From positions 38,187,750 through 38,251,749 of the forward strand of contig OY735227.1 in the NCBI GenBank assembly GCA_963457665.1: 64,000 nt of DNA, given 5' to 3'. The stretch comes from Thysanoteuthis rhombus (lineage: Eukaryota; Mollusca; Cephalopoda; Oegopsida; Thysanoteuthidae). The notes under the pieces were generated by a model. The model was not told where the DNA came from. It did no database searches and worked only from the letters and a program-made list of their open reading frames with translations. Positions 43,840-54,269 of this stretch are shown here, piece by piece. Within the stretch, counting starts at the first letter, position 1, and each line of letters begins with the position of its first letter. The position numbers and the translations under genes were made by a program.

Positions 43840-44290
43840 AGTCTGATCTTAAACCAGGAAGTCGAGTCCCCTAAGGCAGTTGGATGCCAACGTTGACGTC
43901 CTTTCGGCAGCTCCTGCACCCAATCAGATTCCAAACGCATTGCATTCTGCTCTCCTTTATACTACATCAGAGAGGAGGATTCCATCGACTAGGAATCCCA
44001 AGATCTCCGTATGCTTCATCCAGGCTTGCACCCTAAACAATTCAATTTAGTGTTGTTTCATTGTATATCAAGACAGAGGCATACAAGTCCTTCCAGTAGT
44101 TCATGCAGCCAAGCTGGTGACAAACATATCGCACCCTGCTTTCGTTTGTGCTACATCAGAGAGGATGATTCTGTCGACTGGGTACCCCAAGATCTTTATT
44201 TGCTTCGCCCACGCTTGCGCCCTGGAGAGGCCATTTCAGTGTCGTTCCATTATCTACAGAAACAGAATGAAGCCTGCAAGTCACAGAATG
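43840..44290 (-). repeat. interspersed repeat family D, two tandem units
   Basis: Two units in the same orientation: one with TTTCGGCAGCTCCTGCACCC (43901) and CGACTAGGAATCCCAAGATC (43988), the other with CTTCCAGTAGTTCATGCAGC (44091) and CGACTGGGTACCCCAAGATC (44175). Both continue with GCTTCATCCAGGCTTGCACC-like sequence. The unit is about 190 bases. An open frame (44011-44310) runs through but has no recognised domain. Confidence 0.68.
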
Positions 44291-44299
44291 GACTAACAG

Positions 44300-44950
44300 G
44301 AGATGTTTAACTCGTCCAATTACAGCGTACCCGACGAGTTTTAACCCCTCCGGCCGCTCTCTTACGTGCAATCAGGCTCTCTGCATAGAGACCTCTGGAT
44401 TCTCACGTTCCGGGCAAATAATGTTCCCCCTGGGACAGCGCCCATCTGAATGTATTTGCATGTTATCTCAAGAGAAAATATTGGCTCTGACTGCCATCGT
44501 TGGTCGATAATGTAAATTTCTAGGATCAATGCTTCTTGTTTCATATACACAAATAAAATATATTTACTACCTATTACTTTTCTCTGTCAAATAAATAGAT
44601 ATCAAACATTTATAATGCTTGGCTGGGCAATACAGAAGTTGATTATTTTAGGAGCACACAAAAAGTAAACCTGATTTTGAAAAAAAAATTGATTTATCAA
44701 ACAAAAGATGCTGTGTATAATCAATACTACTAAATACTGCGTACGCTGATATCAATAATCTCCCTCTCTCTTTTCCTTCTTGCTCTATTTCTCCAAACAC
44801 ACACACATATATACTATATTTCGCTACAGTCTAACACAACATGTAGCGGAATATAGTATAAAATGAAATAAAATATGTTTTCATCAAAGCTCTTTCATGA
44901 ATTTTAATTAATTTCCAAGTTTAGAGAATTCTACAACCAATACAAAAATG
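44300..44950. other. no gene seen
   Basis: AT-rich beyond about 44560; no element recognised. Confidence 0.5.
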
Positions 44951-44952
44951 AG

Positions 44953-44956
44953 TATA

Positions 44957-45038
<82 letters not shown>

Positions 45039-45063
45039 CGTGTGTGTGTGTGTGTGTGTGTGT
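44953..45063. repeat. (TA)n-(TG)n compound microsatellite
   Basis: TA 44953-45035, TG to 45063. It directly follows, on the minus strand, the end of the LINE copy at 45070-45690. Confidence 0.97.
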
Positions 45064-45069
45064 TAATCA

Positions 45070-45690
45070 GCAGTAGCAGTCATTATAAGCCAGACAAAGG
45101 CCTTTCCCATTTCCTTCCATGACGACTACGATTGCCCTGATATCTACCATGTCTTACAAGCAAACCCTTCTATCTCATCCCTCGATCTTTGGTCTGATCT
45201 TCTCCTACTGTGGTTTCTGTCACTCGGGTATCAATTGGTTAGCTTTTCATTCCATCTGTTGTCCCTTCTTCACACTTTGTGCCCAGCCCATCTTCATTTT
45301 TCTTACTTAATTACTTGTACGATATCGTTCACCCAAGTCCTTTTTTATCTTTTTCCTATCGCTAAAAATTATTCTTAACATTGCCCTTTCCATTGCCCTC
45401 TGTGCTATTCTGGGGATCTTTTTCCAGTGTTTTTGTAAGTTTCCAAATTTTGTACCCGTACTTCACAGCTGGTATTAAGCCTTGATTGACTATTTCAAGT
45501 TTTAAGCACATTGGTAATTAGCTTTTCAGTACGTCTCTATTTATAGCAAATGCATTCCATTCAATCGTTACGGACAGTCTTATTTCATTTCCATTGTCTT
45601 TCTGTAGCCTAATTGCTTGACCGAGGTAAATGTATTCCTTAGTTTCTTCTTCTGCTTCAAGATTCTTATGGTCTTTTTCTTGACTTAATC
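45070..45690 (-). mobile_element. LINE C-terminal region, second RTE-type subfamily
   Basis: The minus strand from about 45665 reads KNLEAEEETKEYIYLGQAIR, LQKDNGNEIRLSVTIEWNAF, then LKLEIVNQGLIPAVKYGYKI, WKLTKTLEKD and MLRIIFSDRKKIKKDLGERY (about 45375-45310). This is the YxYLGQ...ILPAxTYGxETWxLTK...MLGIxxRDR order of RTE-like reverse transcriptases. Downstream, a WKWGWA-like block and a GKGLCLAYND end are recognisable through frameshifts. Wording and end differ from the thirteen other copies, so it is a distinct lineage, flanked by (TG)n(TA)n rather than (GAT)n. Confidence 0.8.
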
Positions 45691-45699
45691 ATTAAACAC

Positions 45700-46245
45700 T
45701 ACTTTTGTTTTTATTTTGTCCATCTTTAACCTTTTGGCTTTCTTTCTATAAATATCAGTCAACATGTTTTGTATAAACCTGTATTTTCTGTTAACAGCTG
45801 AATGCAGGTGACTAATTCTGTTATAAGCATCCGCTCGATGCACACACGCACGGATGAGAACAAAACGCAAAGCAAATTGTTGCTAAGGAGTTGCTTCGGT
45901 GATTTTGGCGACTTCAACAACAAGTTCATGTCGTCTCGTAATTCCTCTAAGCGCGTCTGCAAAATAAACGAAATTTATTGACGTTTTGGGCGACTACTAA
46001 GTGATTATCCACTTAGAGTTATTTTGGTGAACATTTCAAATGACATTTACACCTCTGGCAATTAATTAAACTTTCGCAGTTACTTATCATCAACTTTTAT
46101 ATTCGTAGCTTTTCCTTATGACTGTTAAGTGATCTCTTAGCTGGTTCAGTAGCGACAGATATTTGCAATTTAATGTCTGTTTGTACTGGATATATATACG
46201 ACAAAATGGGGAAAATCTTTACTTGAACTGGCTCTTGTAAAAATG
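45700..46245. other. no gene seen
   Basis: No element recognised; may hold upstream remains of the LINE at 45070-45690. Confidence 0.45.
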
Positions 46246-46247
46246 TT

Positions 46248-46631
<384 letters not shown>

Positions 46632-46639
46632 GTTTTTTA

Positions 46640-46825
46640 TTTTTAGGCGCTCTTCAAAGCCATGATTTTCTACTGTCCCTTGGAATCGTCTCGTCTCCAT
46701 AGTCCCCGGATCTTAACCCACTTGATTTTGACTTCTTGGAGCACTATAAGGTCATGGTTTTCCATAGTCCCGTGGAGTAGTCTCTGTAGTCCCAAGCTCT
46801 CAACCCATTTTGATGTTTATTGTGG
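46640..46825 (+). repeat. two-copy tandem duplication, ~95 bp period
   Basis: GCGCTCTTCAAAGCCATGAT...TTTTCTACTGTCCCTTGGAA is followed by GAGCACTATAAGGTCATGGT...TTTTCCATAGTCCCGTGGAG. Both end in AACCCA-TTGAT. It is diverged and unidentified. Confidence 0.6.
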
Positions 46826-46829
46826 GGGT

Positions 46830-47340
46830 GCTTGAAAGAAATGGTGTGTCAGGTAAAGAGAGGAATCTCGAATTACTCAAGAGAATGCAAAGTTCAATCA
46901 CGTGCATAACACTGGATTTGTTAACGTTATTTCGTCATCAGTGAGAGAGGCGTGCCAGAACGTGTTTTCAAGGTAATGGCTACAATACGAGGAAAATACT
47001 GTGCGAATTAAGTTACAGTTTGTTAGAAAAACATTAATTTTCGCCTAGCGTGGAGAATTAACAACCACCTTGTAGCAGCATGAAACTAGTTGGAATAACT
47101 GAGGTTTTATCCTGACTTTCATTACTTACTTCTAAAAACAGATTTAGAATAACAAAGATGTTTCATTTTCTCTTTATTATTTCATTACAAATTTTCTCCA
47201 CCTTATTGTTGCTCTTTACAAATTCTACTCCGTTTCTTTATTGTTGCTGGGCCGATACACTCTTCATTATTACTTTTTTACATAACTTATTTTACTCAGT
47301 CCAATTTTCATTGCTTTTTACCACGAAACCATGCCTTGGT
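46830..47340. other. no gene seen
   Basis: The hydrophobic open stretch 47158-47394 overlaps the LINE tail below and has no domain. Confidence 0.5.
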
Positions 47341-47343
47341 AGA

Positions 47344-47938
47344 TTCCCCTTTATAATTATTATTATTTGCAATTTCATACCAGTTGCCCGGTGATTACTG
47401 CTGGAGGTTGAGTGACAGAAAGTCTCCTCAAGTCTCCAGCCGTCCTCTCCACATTCTCATAGACCACAACAATACTATGGTTTACAGTTTCACACTAGTT
47501 GCCTGGTGGTCATTGCTGAAGGCTGAGTGATAGTAAATCTTCACAGGTCTTCAGCCCTCATCTCTCCTCTCCCTCCCCTATCACGCCAGCACTATGGTTC
47601 ACATCTCCGCTTCCATTTTCCTTCCTCTGTAAGGCCATGGCTAACATTTAGTGTTGTAGACTTTATATTTCTAGTACTTTCCTCAGGATCCGTGCTGTTC
47701 CAAGCAGTTCTGTGGTCTGTACATTCTCAATCCTTCCTTTTATCCCGAGCACCTCCAGTGTCGCCCTCAGTGTCTTTGGGACAATTCCTAGTGCGCCTAT
47801 TATTACTGGTATTACCCTGACTTTCATGTTCCACATATCTTCAGTTCTCTTGCCAGATCTTGGTATTTTTCCAGTTTTTCACTCCCTTTCCTCTTTACTC
47901 TATGGTCTGCAGGCACAGCCGCGTCTATCATTATTATC

Positions 47939-47939
<1 letters not shown>
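47344..47939 (-). mobile_element. LINE 3' end with conserved IPVIIGALG C-terminus
   Basis: The minus strand from about 47928 reads MIDAAVPADHRVKRKGSEKL, EKYQDLARELK and, after a small shift, WNMKVRVIPVIIGALGIVPK, LEVLGIKGRIENVQ, LLGTARILRKVLEI and a stop (about 47665). This C-terminus is shared by many animal non-LTR retrotransposons and is unusually well kept here. The 3' UTR (47640-47355) holds two ~120-base tandem units with GCTGAGTGATAG/GTTGAGTGACAG and ends in an AAT-rich tail. The (TAG)n tract at 47939 marks the upstream break. Confidence 0.85.

Positions 47940-47992
<53 letters not shown>
47939..47992. repeat. (TAG)n microsatellite
   Basis: About 18 perfect trinucleotide units. It lies inside the LINE coding direction at its 5' broken edge. 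Poly-Val frames over it are artefacts. Confidence 0.97.
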
Positions 47993-47994
47993 TT

Positions 47995-48550
47995 TAATCC
48001 ATCGTATTATTGTTACTGTTTATCACAAATCTCTGGATCGATTTATTTCAGATTTCATTCTGTTTACTTCAGTGGTCTACACAATGTATTGAAATTTGTC
48101 TCCAACCACAGAGGGCATATATTGTGAATAAATACACAGTTCGTCAGAAAAGTGCTAATTTTCCATGTGTATGGAAACATTTGAATCACCTTTCATTGTG
48201 ATCGACTAAGCTCTCGGTATGCTTCGTGGGGTCGTGATATCTTAATAACAGAATATTCATCGAGTAAGGTTTCCTTGTAAATAACGTCTTGGGAGGGGGG
48301 GTAACGTTTCGCTTTAGATGTTGGTTTCGTGATCGCGTGACTGTTGGCCGCGAAAGATGGAATCTATGAACATGCGCAATGTCCCTGTGGTTTTCCGACG
48401 TATTCGGAATCGGAATTATACGTGGAGAGGGCTGAAAACGTATGTAACAGTCAGGAGAGGCCAACATACCTGAGCAACAGACTGTAAACGCCGAAAGGTC
48501 ATGTAATGCATTTCATTCTGACTCCAGGTAGCCTTATATAGCTTGAGTCA
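47995..48550. other. no gene seen
   Basis: A 93-codon minus-strand stretch (48467-48186) is His/Arg/Pro-rich with no known domain; a G8 run lies at about 48293. Confidence 0.45.
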
Positions 48551-48554
48551 TATC

Positions 48555-49165
48555 TTTTATCATCATCATCAGCCTTTCAGCGTCCGTCGTTGGCCATAGA
48601 CCTTTCCCAACATTCGCTTGACCTATCTATCGTGTGTGTCACGTAGCCAGTAATTTCTGAACATATCCAGTTCGTCACGTCATCTTACATTTTGTTGGTC
48701 CTAATTTCGCCTGTGATCTCTGGGGATCCACGCTGTGAGTCGTGATGTCCAGCGGTTGTTTGATATTTTCGTTTCATGGCTAGCCAATTGCCATTTAAGT
48801 TTTCTTATAGTTTCTGTGATATCTTGGACTCCTATTTTCATCTAGTATACAGCGCTGTTTTGTGATTTTTCCATGTTATGTTGAGCATGATTCTCTCTTG
48901 TGCATGTTGTATAGTTCTTAGTTTAAGTGTCAATGTTTTAGTTCAGTTCCATGTTTCAGCTCCGTGGGTGACTATTGGGAGGATTTGTTGGTTGTATACC
49001 CTTCTTTTTAGCCTGCACGGAATTTTCTTGTCTTTGAAGGTTGAGTTTGCCCTATCGAAAGCTTGCCTACTTAGTGTGACTCTCCGCTTGATTTCTTCCT
49101 CTTTAGAGGATTTCATGGAGATTTGTTGTCCAACATAGGTGTAGAGAGTATTTAAATATAAAGAA
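48555..49165 (-). mobile_element. RTE-type LINE 3' end, copy 9
   Basis: The plus strand opens ATCATCATCAGCC, then GTTGGCCATAGACCTTTCCC, CTATCTATCGTGTGTGTC, GATCTCTGGGGATCCACG and TATGTTGAGCATGATTCTCT. The minus strand 49120-48960 keeps an open block: KEEEIKRRVTLSRQAFDRAN, then RRVYNQQILPIVTHGAETWN. It is one of the longer copies. Frameshifts separate its blocks. Confidence 0.88.
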
Positions 49166-49324
49166 TAGGCGGACTTATGATCCTCAAAAGTCATCGGTTT
49201 AAAAATATTTAATAATCAATGAATTCTTTAAGACAAAATATACAACGCAGAGATTTTAAAGCAAACTGTTACGCCTAATCAAATTCAAATGCAACACTGT
49301 AATTATTCTCTTATCTCGTTTTAT

Positions 49325-49640
49325 TTTGCCAAACCTGGAGTTGACTTCACTTTTCCACTGTAACAAGAACAACCCGGCCAGATTTAGGGAAGTGAAAATT
49401 AACATTGACCTACCGTGATTTGAACTCATGGCCCAACCAATTGATAGCCGTGGCTATTACCGACTGAACTAAACGGTCAATTCTTTCAAATCTTCCAAAA
49501 TGTACGTTAGAAGTATGCGACGACTTATTTCGTTTCAATAAATAGTTAAATCTACAGAATTAACATTTCCCTTCCGTGATTCGAAATTACGACAATCTGA
49601 ATGGTGGACTGTGTGTCTTATTGACTGGGGTGGACTGACA
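49325..49640 (-). mobile_element. SINE family B, two heads
   Basis: Reverse complements of the family B end (GCCAAACCTGGAGTTGACTT, CACTGTAACAAGAACAACCC) and head (CCGTGATTTGAACTCATGGC, ATTACCGACTGAACTAAACG). A second diverged head lies at 49565-49635 (CCGTGATTCGAAATTACG). Confidence 0.7.
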
Positions 49641-49955
49641 AAATTATTTCATTCTACAAAATAAGTACATCTATGCTAAGGAAAAAATATTTTTCTAATT
49701 TTTTTTTTATTTATCGTATACATAGTACAAAAATTGTAGTAATCATTTTCAGTCGGAATAGAAACACCCAGTTTTTTTTTGTTTTGTTTTTGTTTTTTTG
49801 GGGGGGGGGCAGAGTGTTCAACTCATTTTACTGTTGTATCTGGACTAACGTCCTCACTCTCTGCTGTTTTGGGGAATGCTTGCTCCTCCCCATGCACATC
49901 ACATCCAGCATCTTCATAACACTAGGTGGGGAGCATGCATGTCCCATCAGGATAA
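49640..49955. other. no gene seen
   Basis: Contains a T-run/G10 junction at 49790-49809. No domain was recognised in the overlapping frames. Confidence 0.5.
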
Positions 49956-49959
49956 GGTT

Positions 49960-50035
49960 CAACATTTCGGAAATAAAAACCGACACCTGAGGAAGACCGA
50001 AACGTTGTAATAAACAAAGCAGCAAGAGACAAGGA
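49960..50035 (+). mobile_element. probable Penelope 3' terminal module
   Basis: ACCTGAGGAAGACCGAAACG then TTGTAATAAACAAAGCAGCA. Related modules are at 17808, 19670 and, inverted, about 62790-62830. The link to Penelope-like elements is from general knowledge and from the GIY-YIG fragment just upstream of the 17808 copy. Confidence 0.45.
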
Positions 50036-50039
50036 TATT

Positions 50040-50620
50040 AGTCAGAATTATCAAATCTAAAAAAAAGGCACTTCTTTTTTTTATTAATCAATTATGTACG
50101 AATTAATTTCACGACCAGGATATTATTTGTAAACACGTTAAACTTTACATTTTACTAGTTTACCAGTGACGACAAAAATTACAGTGTATACGAAATATAT
50201 TGATGTACGCTTTGCATTTTATATACGTGGATAATAGCGATTTGCGTTGCAGTGAGCTTGGAGAGTAGCGTTCTGCTGACAACAAATGGATTTTTATTTT
50301 TGTTTTGTTTTTAATACTGATTTTATTTTTATATCATTCTTCAAATTCAGCTTTTCTTTTTTGCGTCTTTAGAACATAAATTGAATTCTATTTCACTCCA
50401 TCAGTTACATAAATTAAATTTCACTATGTCAGTTGCGTCCTTTTGCGAGACAGAAGACATCTGCATATTGCTAATTATTACACATGTGGATTACTGAAAG
50501 ATACTTTGACATAAATATCGCATCTCCGGATAGGAGTTGTTATTTGACTGTCCACCTAATGAGGATGGAATGTGACCCTAGATCGGTTTTAATGTGGGGG
50601 CCCACAAGCGTACGTGCGGG
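50040..50620. other. no gene seen
   Basis: AT-rich to about 50500. The last 60 bases may be the body of the 5S-derived repeat that follows. Confidence 0.45.
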
Positions 50621-50626
50621 TAGTTC

Positions 50627-50745
50627 GTGCTTATAATACCTGAGGCGATCACTCTTCTAACAACTGCTCAGGCTTGATGCTGCTCAACTACGGTGATCGA
50701 ACGAGAACCAGTTCTTACCAATGTGATTTGACGTACGTATTGGTG
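50627..50745 (-). mobile_element. 5S rRNA-derived sequence (pseudogene or SINE3-type head)
   Basis: The minus strand reads, in 5S order and over nearly its whole length: TACGTACGTCAAATCACATT, AACTGGTTCTCGTTCGATCA, CCGTAGTTGAGCAGCATCAA, GCCTGAGCAGTTGTTAGAAG, AGTGATCGCCTCAGGTATTA. Animal 5S rRNA has CTACGACCATATCAC, GGTTCTCGTCCGATCACCG, AAGTTAAGCAACGTCGGGC, CTGGTTAGTACTTGGATGG and GTGACCGCCTGGGAATA at the same places. The internal control region (GTTGAGCAGCATC-) is recognisable. Substitutions in paired regions and the lack of neighbouring 5S copies argue against a working 5S gene. Confidence 0.75.
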
Positions 50746-50749
50746 TATT

Positions 50750-52330
50750 TACTTGGCGGAACGCTAAGCAATCATTGACGAAATCTTCCATTTGTATTCT
50801 ACCCACAGCATCCAAGTATTTTGAAATTCAATGAACACAGTCACTGGAAGATGTGGGTCGTTCAGCGTTCGACGTGACAAGCTACTACCCACCAAAGAAT
50901 CAGGTGAAGCAATATGAAGTATCGATTTAATAACTGCACTATGGAAAATATTCTGCTCTACCAGAGTTCGATGGAAGCAGACAATACACATCGCTGCCGA
51001 GTTCACTATTGTAAAACCTTGGTCGAATATCACATAAAAACTGTTAGGTTCAAGGATAGATCACTGTCAATTATTTTGATTTGACTCGATTAGCAAAACC
51101 GGTTAACCCGGAAAAATATCACCTAGTCCCCCAGAAAACAGCAGGCTTTCTGGTCGTTTGAGAAGGAAAGTCCCATACTACCTCCACCACACTTTTCCTT
51201 ATTTTTCATAGTTTATTTTCACGTTCCATCAGACTTTCCGTTAGGAAGTCCTAAATATTAAAACCGGATATATGCCTACGTTTATCCGGTCATGAAATCA
51301 ACCGGTTTTGATTTTATGATCCTTTCCACATATTGTTCTTGCTAGTCCCTTAAAGAGCCCAGTATATGAATTTCGCAAGTACATTATCGAATCTAAAGGA
51401 GCTATACAGGATAACCACCGCTCCTGTGGGCGAGCTTTAACTCTTTTGTATAAAACTATGTAGGCAAGGGCTAACGTATTGGTGAGGTTATCCATATTTC
51501 ATTGGGGCAATTATTCAAAGTCAGCAATGCGTAAAATTGAGTAATGACAATGAAAAACGGACCTAAATTACGTCGCTACGATTTTCATTCATTTCCTCTT
51601 CTGGTCCGTGAATTTTATCGCCAATTATTTCGATTTTCATCTTCAAATGAGAGAAAAAAACATCAGAAAATAGTGTCCATAAAGAAGCCCAATTATGCAT
51701 TATAATCTCTTCTTTGATTTTTTTATGTATTCCCAACGTCTCCATTTTGAATATATATCATCAGGTTCTTTTAAGCACGGTTACTTCGTCTGAGAGAAAA
51801 CACACATGGCTTCTTCCAACGACAATGCCACGGATAATCCGACTCCTTTCAAACACAGCTTACCTTCAAATTTTCCTTTTCTGATAGAAACATGTCTTAC
51901 AACTCATTACAGATGCAATTCCGATATGATAATACGTTGATATTTCGTTGTCTGAGACGAAGAATTACTGAAGATTCAATGACAGGGCTTCTCCAAGTGG
52001 TAAACTTTTTGGTTGCGTGACTGATTTTGAAAAAGAAACCGCCCACAGTTCCGAATAGAATATTATGAAGCATTGATAAAAAAATAATCAAAATGAATTT
52101 TTCAGATGGTTTTGTCAAAAAAGCAATGCTTGGTGTAGAATTAAGAGTAACTTTATAAATATAAATGATTGTAATTACGACATTTTTATGACTTATCTAA
52201 TTCAAAAATTATGCTATATCATGCTTGCAATATATTTAAGGAGTACAGATTTTTTCAATGGTTCATTACAGATCGCACATTCTCTTTCACTTGAAAGATT
52301 TTGTAATGAACTGCTGTATATTCATTATTG
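50750..52330. other. no gene seen
   Basis: No domain in the minus-strand stretches at 51033-50764, 51495-51298 or 52118-51897. AACCGGTTAACCCGG-like words recur near 51090 and 51300 (CAACCGGTTTTG) without a clear element. Confidence 0.45.
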
Positions 52331-52336
52331 TTGCCT

Positions 52337-52402
<66 letters not shown>

Positions 52403-52407
52403 GTGTA

Positions 52408-52449
<42 letters not shown>

Positions 52450-52450
52450 G
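52337..52450. repeat. (TA)n-(TG)n-(TA)n compound microsatellite
   Basis: TA to about 52401, TG to about 52426, TA to 52450. Confidence 0.97.
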
Positions 52451-52729
52451 ATCGGTAGATATAAAGATATATTTACTGATCTATTCAGGCAACCATCACA
52501 TGACCAGGATTTTTCGGTAGTATATCGTTTTGGGGATGATCGATTGAAAAAATTTGAAAAATATTGGAAAAAAGGGAGATCAATGGATAATGTCTTTTGT
52601 TGAGAAGTGAACACTCAATGCACAAACTAGGGGATCACTTTAGCATAAACTTACATTGCAAATTAAGATTCCACTAAAAACTATTTGGGAACTTTTCGAA
52701 AAATAGAAACATTCAGTTTCGTACAATCA

Positions 52730-52730
<1 letters not shown>

Positions 52731-52798
<68 letters not shown>
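52731..52798. repeat. (CT)n microsatellite
   Basis: About 33 CT units, uninterrupted. Confidence 0.98.
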
Positions 52799-52799
<1 letters not shown>

Positions 52800-52800
<1 letters not shown>

Positions 52801-53630
52801 TGAATTAATTCATATTCGAAAAAAGGAAACATCGTTCAAGATTTGAATTAACTACACTTGTCTCTGGGATAAACGAAACACTTAGCCAAGATGACAAGAA
52901 TTATAATGAAGTATTTTATCTTCACAATTTGCACTTAATTGAAGTGGTCGCCGTCGGGATATTTTTAAGATTACAAAAAAAAACGAGAAAAATAAAATAA
53001 TCAAGTCTGGTTAGTCACTACATAGAAACCGTTACATGACCAATGTCTTTTGGCACCATACTGTATTGGGGGTGATCCATTAAAAACTTGGGAAAAGGGC
53101 TGGTCAATGGATAAGTTACTTCTCTCTTGTTGAGTAGTGATCACTTATAAAAAAAAGTCTGAAATTTCAAAAAGAAAAAATGGACACAAAGTGAGGGATC
53201 AATTTGGCGTAAACTAAGATTGCTAATTGAATCCCCCTGAAAAAAAATCGGGGGGGGGGATTTCTTTAATGATAAAAATAACATTTATTGTTGACATAAG
53301 AGTAAAAGTCGATTTTTTTCGGCATTCTAGCTCCGTTGATATGATTTATACGCTTGATACAAGTATACATACAAACATAGCCAGCCAGCCAGCGGGACCA
53401 ACTTGAAAACAGAAGAAACCTGTTTTGACGGATTGGGTGACAGTTTTGGTTGATGGTTTCTAAAAGTGGTGCAAATCTTCCCTCACAGAAGTGTTTCCTT
53501 TTATATTCCTTTAATTGTTCCGAATCCGCTGAGGGGCCATGCATTTTCCTAATTCATCCATTATTGATTATTATCAATTAAATTAATTTCTCTCCTCCTT
53601 GTATTTCAGACACTTAAATCTCGCTGAAAA
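52800..53630. other. no gene seen; local repetition
   Basis: CATGACCAGGATTTTTCGG...GGGGATGATCGATTG (52500) is echoed at 53034 as CATGACCAATGTCTTTTGGC...GGGGGTGATCCATT, so about 150 bases are duplicated at a distance of ~535. A G9 run lies at 53250. Confidence 0.5.
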
Positions 53631-53632
53631 CG

Positions 53633-53697
53633 CGATACTATCTACCTTTAATCAAGACTTTACATTCTATTGATCGTAATAATTATGAATGTTCAGC
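53633..53697 (+). repeat. 65 bp near-perfect direct duplication, left copy
   Basis: Differs from 54204-54268 at about two positions, both near its end. The 506 bases between the copies hold a family C and a family B SINE piece. Similarity this high contrasts with the decayed state of most repeats here. Confidence 0.93.
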
Positions 53698-53724
53698 TTT
53701 TGTTAATTATAAAATTAAATTGGC

Positions 53725-53850
53725 TACTCAACTGGAACAGTAGCTTGCCGGTTATCAGAGTCCCGCGAACCATAAGAGTTAGGATTTAAAATGCTGATTT
53801 TCGAGTAAGATAGGCCCTCTTCACTTGAAAGTTTGGAGATACACGATCCA
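53725..53850 (+). mobile_element. SINE family C fragment
   Basis: CAGTAGCTTGCCGGTTATCA, then AGTTAGGATTTAAAATGCTG, ATTTTCGAGTAAGAT and CTTCACTTGAAAGTTTGG follow the family C order. The B box region is degraded. Confidence 0.55.
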
Positions 53851-54090
53851 TTTCCTCATCAGCTGTGGATATACAGCTGGGAAGACTGGGTTCTCTAACT
53901 TTGGTTCGCAAGCAGTCTAGGAGACGGACAACTCTGAATATAAACTCCTCGTCCAGCGTAATAAAAGGCTTACAAATACACAAAGTAGAGAATGAGTTTC
54001 TGAATGTACATTTAACGAGACTTTGGTGAAGTCTCGACGAGCCTATGAAATCGGAAGTTGATTATAATAAATTTTCCAAGTAGAATAAAG
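53850..54090. other. no gene seen
   Basis: No element recognised. Confidence 0.45.
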
Positions 54091-54094
54091 ACCT

Positions 54095-54200
54095 AGACTT
54101 GATACTAAAGGATTCAACTCAAACTTCTTTTCTGACAGAAGATGATTACTGTAACTTTTGCATTGTATACATGATAAATAAAAATTCATACATAATGTGA
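54095..54200 (+). mobile_element. SINE family B, body fragment
   Basis: ACTCAAACTTCTTTTCTGAC, AGAAGATGATTACTGTAACT, TTTGCATTGTATACATGAT match the body at 37180-37210. Confidence 0.65.
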
Positions 54201-54203
54201 GCA

Positions 54204-54268
54204 CGATACTATCTACCTTTAATCAAGACTTTACATTCTATTGATCGTAATAATCATTAATGTTCAGC
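54204..54268 (+). repeat. 65 bp near-perfect direct duplication, right copy
   Basis: Partner of 53633-53697. Confidence 0.93.
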
Positions 54269-54269
54269 A

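Noticed and set aside
47712-48092. 126-residue protein with poly-Val
   Set aside because: It is the antisense of a LINE C-terminus plus a (TAG)n tract.
49975-50005. Hammerhead ribozyme core (CTGAGGA...GAAAC)
   Set aside because: Some core letters fit, but only five bases lie between CTGAGGA and GAAA, leaving no room for stem II.
50627-50745. Functional 5S rRNA gene
   Set aside because: Many substitutions in stems and control region, single copy here, no T-run terminator directly after.
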